From: Octadecabacter sp.
GTDB taxonomy: Bacteria; Pseudomonadota; Alphaproteobacteria; Rhodobacterales; Rhodobacteraceae
Length of the DNA: 25,621 nt
Reading direction: 5' to 3'
Assembly (NCBI GenBank): GCA_018500065.2
Contig: JAHBAO020000259.1
Coordinates: 1 to 25,621, forward strand
The notes under the pieces were generated by a model that had not been told where the DNA came from, did not search any database, and was given only the letters and a program-made list of their open reading frames with translations. Below are positions 23,511 through 25,621 of the stretch, piece after piece; positions within the stretch are counted from its first letter, which is position 1; every line of letters begins with the position of its first letter. Position numbers and translations under genes: made by a program.

Positions 23511-25553
23511 ATGAGCACCGATCCCCTCGTCGTCTTTACCCCGTCTGGCAAGCGTGGTCATTTTCCGACCGGAACGCCGATCCTGACAGCCGCGCGGCAG
23601 TTGGGCGTCGATCTGGATTCGGTCTGTGGCGGGCGTGGCATTTGTTCCAAATGCCAGATTACGCCAAGCTATGGCGAGTTTTCCAAACATGGCGTCACGG
23701 CCAAAGACGGTGCGTTGTCGGAATGGAATTCGGTTGAGCAACGCTACAAAGACAAACGCGGGCTGGTTGATGGCCGCCGTCTGGGATGCCAAGCCACGGT
23801 GCAAGGCGACATCGTAATTGACGTGCCGCCAGAAAGCCAAGTCCCCCGCCAAGTGGTACGCAAAGCCGCCAGCGCGCGCGCAATGGTCATGGACCCCGCC
23901 GTGCGCTCTTATTACGTCGAAGTGGCCGAACCTGATATGCACACACCCACCGGTGATCTGGAACGCCTTGGCACGGCATTGAAAGAACAGTGGGACATCG
24001 ACGAAATAACCGCAGGCATGTCTGTGCTGCGCAAGCTGCAACCAGCCCTGCGCAAAGGCAAATGGACCTGCACGGTTGTGCTGCACAAGGGCCACCAAGA
24101 CACGGTGCACCGTGTCCTCGACATCTATCCCGGCTTTGATGAAACCCGCCTCTACGGGCTCGCGATTGACCTTGGGTCTACGACCATCGCGGCCCACCTG
24201 ACGGACCTGCGCAATGGCGCGGTTGTTGCGTCCAGCGGCATTATGAACCCACAAATCCGTTTCGGCGAAGACCTGATGAGCCGTGTGTCCTACGTGATGA
24301 TGAACCCCGGCGGTGACTTGGAAATGACCAACGCCGTGCGCACGGCCCTGAACGCTTTGACGGATACCCTGTCTGCCGAGGCTGAAATCCAGCCGAGTCA
24401 GATCATGGAAGCTGTGTTCGTCTGTAACCCCGTTATGCATCACCTTCTTTTGGGGATCGATCCGGTTGAACTTGGCCAAGCGCCGTTTGCGCTGGCCACC
24501 TCAAAATCCCTATCGCTGCATGTGGCCGACCTTGACCTCACCAGCATGAACCCCGCGGCGCGGGTCTTTATTCTGCCCTGTATCGCAGGGCATGTCGGCG
24601 CGGATGCCGCCGCCGTCGCATTGTCCGAAGCCCCTTACGAGCAAGACGAGCTTACGCTGGTCGTTGACGTAGGCACCAACGCTGAAATCCTGCTGGGCAA
24701 TAAAACCCAAACGCTTGCCTGTTCATCCCCAACGGGACCTGCCTTTGAGGGCGCGCAAATCTCCAGCGGTCAACGTGCTGCGCCGGGTGCGATCGAACGC
24801 ATTGAAATTGATCCGACAACCAAAGAACCCCGTTTTCAGGTGATCGGGTCTGATACGTGGTCCAATGAAGACGGCTTTGACGCTGCAATCGCGACCACTG
24901 GCGTGACTGGCATCTGCGGGTCCGGCATCATCGAAGCCGTTGCAGAGATGCGCATGGCAGGGTTACTTGATTCCAAAGGGCTGATTGGCGGACCTGATCA
25001 AACCGGAACCCCCCGCTGCATCCCAGATGGCCGCACGCATTCTTATGTCATCCATGACGGCACCGCCGACGGCGGCCCCCTGATCACTGTCACCCAAGGC
25101 GACATTCGCGCCATCCAACTGGCCAAATCCGCGCTTTACGCGGGCGCGCGTTTGTTGATGGATGAAATGGGCACCGACACCGTTGAACGCGTGGTTCTAG
25201 CGGGTGCATTTGGCGCACATATCTCGCCCAAGCACGCGATGGTTCTGGGTATGATCCCTGATGTGCCGCTCGATAAAGTCACCTCTGCTGGTAACGCCGC
25301 TGGCACGGGCGCCCGCATGGCCCTTTGTTCCGTGCAGGCCCGCGCGTCCATCGAACAGACAGTGCGCGAAATCACCAAGGTCGAAACTGCAATCGAACCA
25401 AAGTTCCAAGAACACTTCGTCAATGCCAACGCGATCCCCCATGCAACGGACAGGTTCACGATTCTGCGCTCGAACACACCGCTGCCGGACGTGCTGTTCA
25501 ACACGCAAGGCAGTGGCGAGGACGGTGGTCGGCGTAGACGTCGTCGCGTGTAA
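23511..25553 (+). CDS. RACo/RamA-like corrinoid-activation protein (2Fe-2S ferredoxin plus DUF4445 ASKHA domain)
   Basis: A 680-residue protein expected to reduce inactive Co(II) corrinoid proteins in an ATP-dependent way. The N-terminal ferredoxin-like domain (about 5-105) has the cluster cysteines Cys39, Cys45, Cys48 and Cys93 (C-x5-C-x2-C...C). A linker (about 110-210) leads to the ASKHA-type DUF4445 domain with GLAIDLGSTTIAAHL (about 215-229), a second phosphate motif LVVDVGTNAEILLG, and the late VVLAGAFGAHI segment. The extreme C-terminus is GGRRRRRRV. The ATG at 23511 has AGGA 9 bases upstream. In Roseobacter relatives, fitness data (as I recall, in Phaeobacter) tie such a protein to reactivation of split B12-dependent methionine synthase. 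No methyltransferase partner is in the window, but the right-hand flank is cut off. Confidence 0.88.
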   Translation: MSTDPLVVFTPSGKRGHFPTGTPILTAARQLGVDLDSVCGGRGICSKCQITPSYGEFSKHGVTAKDGALSEWNSVEQRYKDKRGLVDGRRLGCQATVQGDIVIDVPPESQVPRQVVRKAASARAMVMDPAVRSYYVEVAEPDMHTPTGDLERLGTALKEQWDIDEITAGMSVLRKLQPALRKGKWTCTVVLHKGHQDTVHRVLDIYPGFDETRLYGLAIDLGSTTIAAHLTDLRNGAVVASSGIMNPQIRFGEDLMSRVSYVMMNPGGDLEMTNAVRTALNALTDTLSAEAEIQPSQIMEAVFVCNPVMHHLLLGIDPVELGQAPFALATSKSLSLHVADLDLTSMNPAARVFILPCIAGHVGADAAAVALSEAPYEQDELTLVVDVGTNAEILLGNKTQTLACSSPTGPAFEGAQISSGQRAAPGAIERIEIDPTTKEPRFQVIGSDTWSNEDGFDAAIATTGVTGICGSGIIEAVAEMRMAGLLDSKGLIGGPDQTGTPRCIPDGRTHSYVIHDGTADGGPLITVTQGDIRAIQLAKSALYAGARLLMDEMGTDTVERVVLAGAFGAHISPKHAMVLGMIPDVPLDKVTSAGNAAGTGARMALCSVQARASIEQTVREITKVETAIEPKFQEHFVNANAIPHATDRFTILRSNTPLPDVLFNTQGSGEDGGRRRRRRV

Positions 25554-25565
25554 TACGTTAAAATT

Positions 25566-25593
25566 CTGGTGGCATTTGAATTGACGCCACCAG
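25566..25593. terminator. Hairpin downstream of the RACo-like gene, possible terminator
   Basis: CTGGTGGC (25566-25573) and GCCACCAG (25586-25593) form a perfect 8-bp stem with a 12-base loop, 12 bases after the stop. On the plus strand no T run follows. On the minus strand AATTTTAA follows, so it would serve better as the terminator of an unseen convergent gene on the right. The last bases of the window show nothing else. Confidence 0.4.
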
Positions 25594-25621
25594 CGCAGCA
25601 CACTATCCAAACCAGCGTCGC

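Noticed and set aside
23418..24479. Long minus-strand open frame (353 residues) over the start of the RACo-like gene
   Set aside because: It lies antisense to clearly conserved ferredoxin and ASKHA coding sequence, is His/Gly-rich like a shadow frame, and matches no family I know.

Overview
The window looks like a chromosomal segment of a Rhodobacterales alphaproteobacterium of the Roseobacter group. This rests on the protein families and gene orders: an agl-type alpha-glucoside operon with a divergent LacI regulator, CckA, an FNR-type box, a RACo-like ferredoxin/ASKHA protein, and a moderately GC-rich sequence with mostly tight gene packing. I see no insertion sequence, phage gene or CRISPR array.

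Layout. (1) 1-2581, plus strand: the 3' end of a urease operon, with the C-terminal half of ureC followed by ureE, ureF and ureG. (2) 2592-3413, minus strand: an exported DUF2059-type protein. (3) 3560-3647: tRNA-Ser(CGA). (4) 3702-5444, plus strand: a perfect FNR-type box with a -10 element at class II spacing drives a Tat-exported sulfide:quinone-oxidoreductase-like flavoprotein and a three-helix membrane protein. (5) 5559-5756: a small unknown protein. (6) 14401 down to 5753, minus strand: aglE-aglF-aglG-aglA-aglK, then rlmE and glpK in the same direction with very short gaps. (7) 14402-14635: divergent control region with two LacI-type operators and an unrelated palindrome. (8) 14636-17993, plus strand: aglR, a GH1 beta-glucosidase and glucokinase. 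(9) 20326 down to 17987, minus strand: the hybrid kinase CckA, with a CtrA-type box upstream. (10) 23056 down to 20443, minus strand: guaB and rsmB, ending at a likely terminator. (11) 23057-23510: the only gene gap over 300 bases, which appears to hold a decayed ureohydrolase (agmatinase-like) gene. (12) 23511-25553, plus strand: a RACo-like corrinoid-reactivation protein.

How it fits together. AglE binds alpha-glucosides in the periplasm, AglFG with the AglK ATPase import them, AglA releases glucose, BglA does the same for beta-glucosides, and Glk phosphorylates the glucose. AglR probably represses both arms through operators next to aglE and at its own start. GlpK would feed glycerol into the same lower pathway, but it is coupled by ATGA overlap to an rRNA methyltransferase, so its co-regulation with the sugar genes is only an inference. 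The least understood module is the FNR-box flavoprotein with its DUF5368-type membrane partner. The most informative relic is the frameshifted agmatinase-like pseudogene next to the RACo-like gene.
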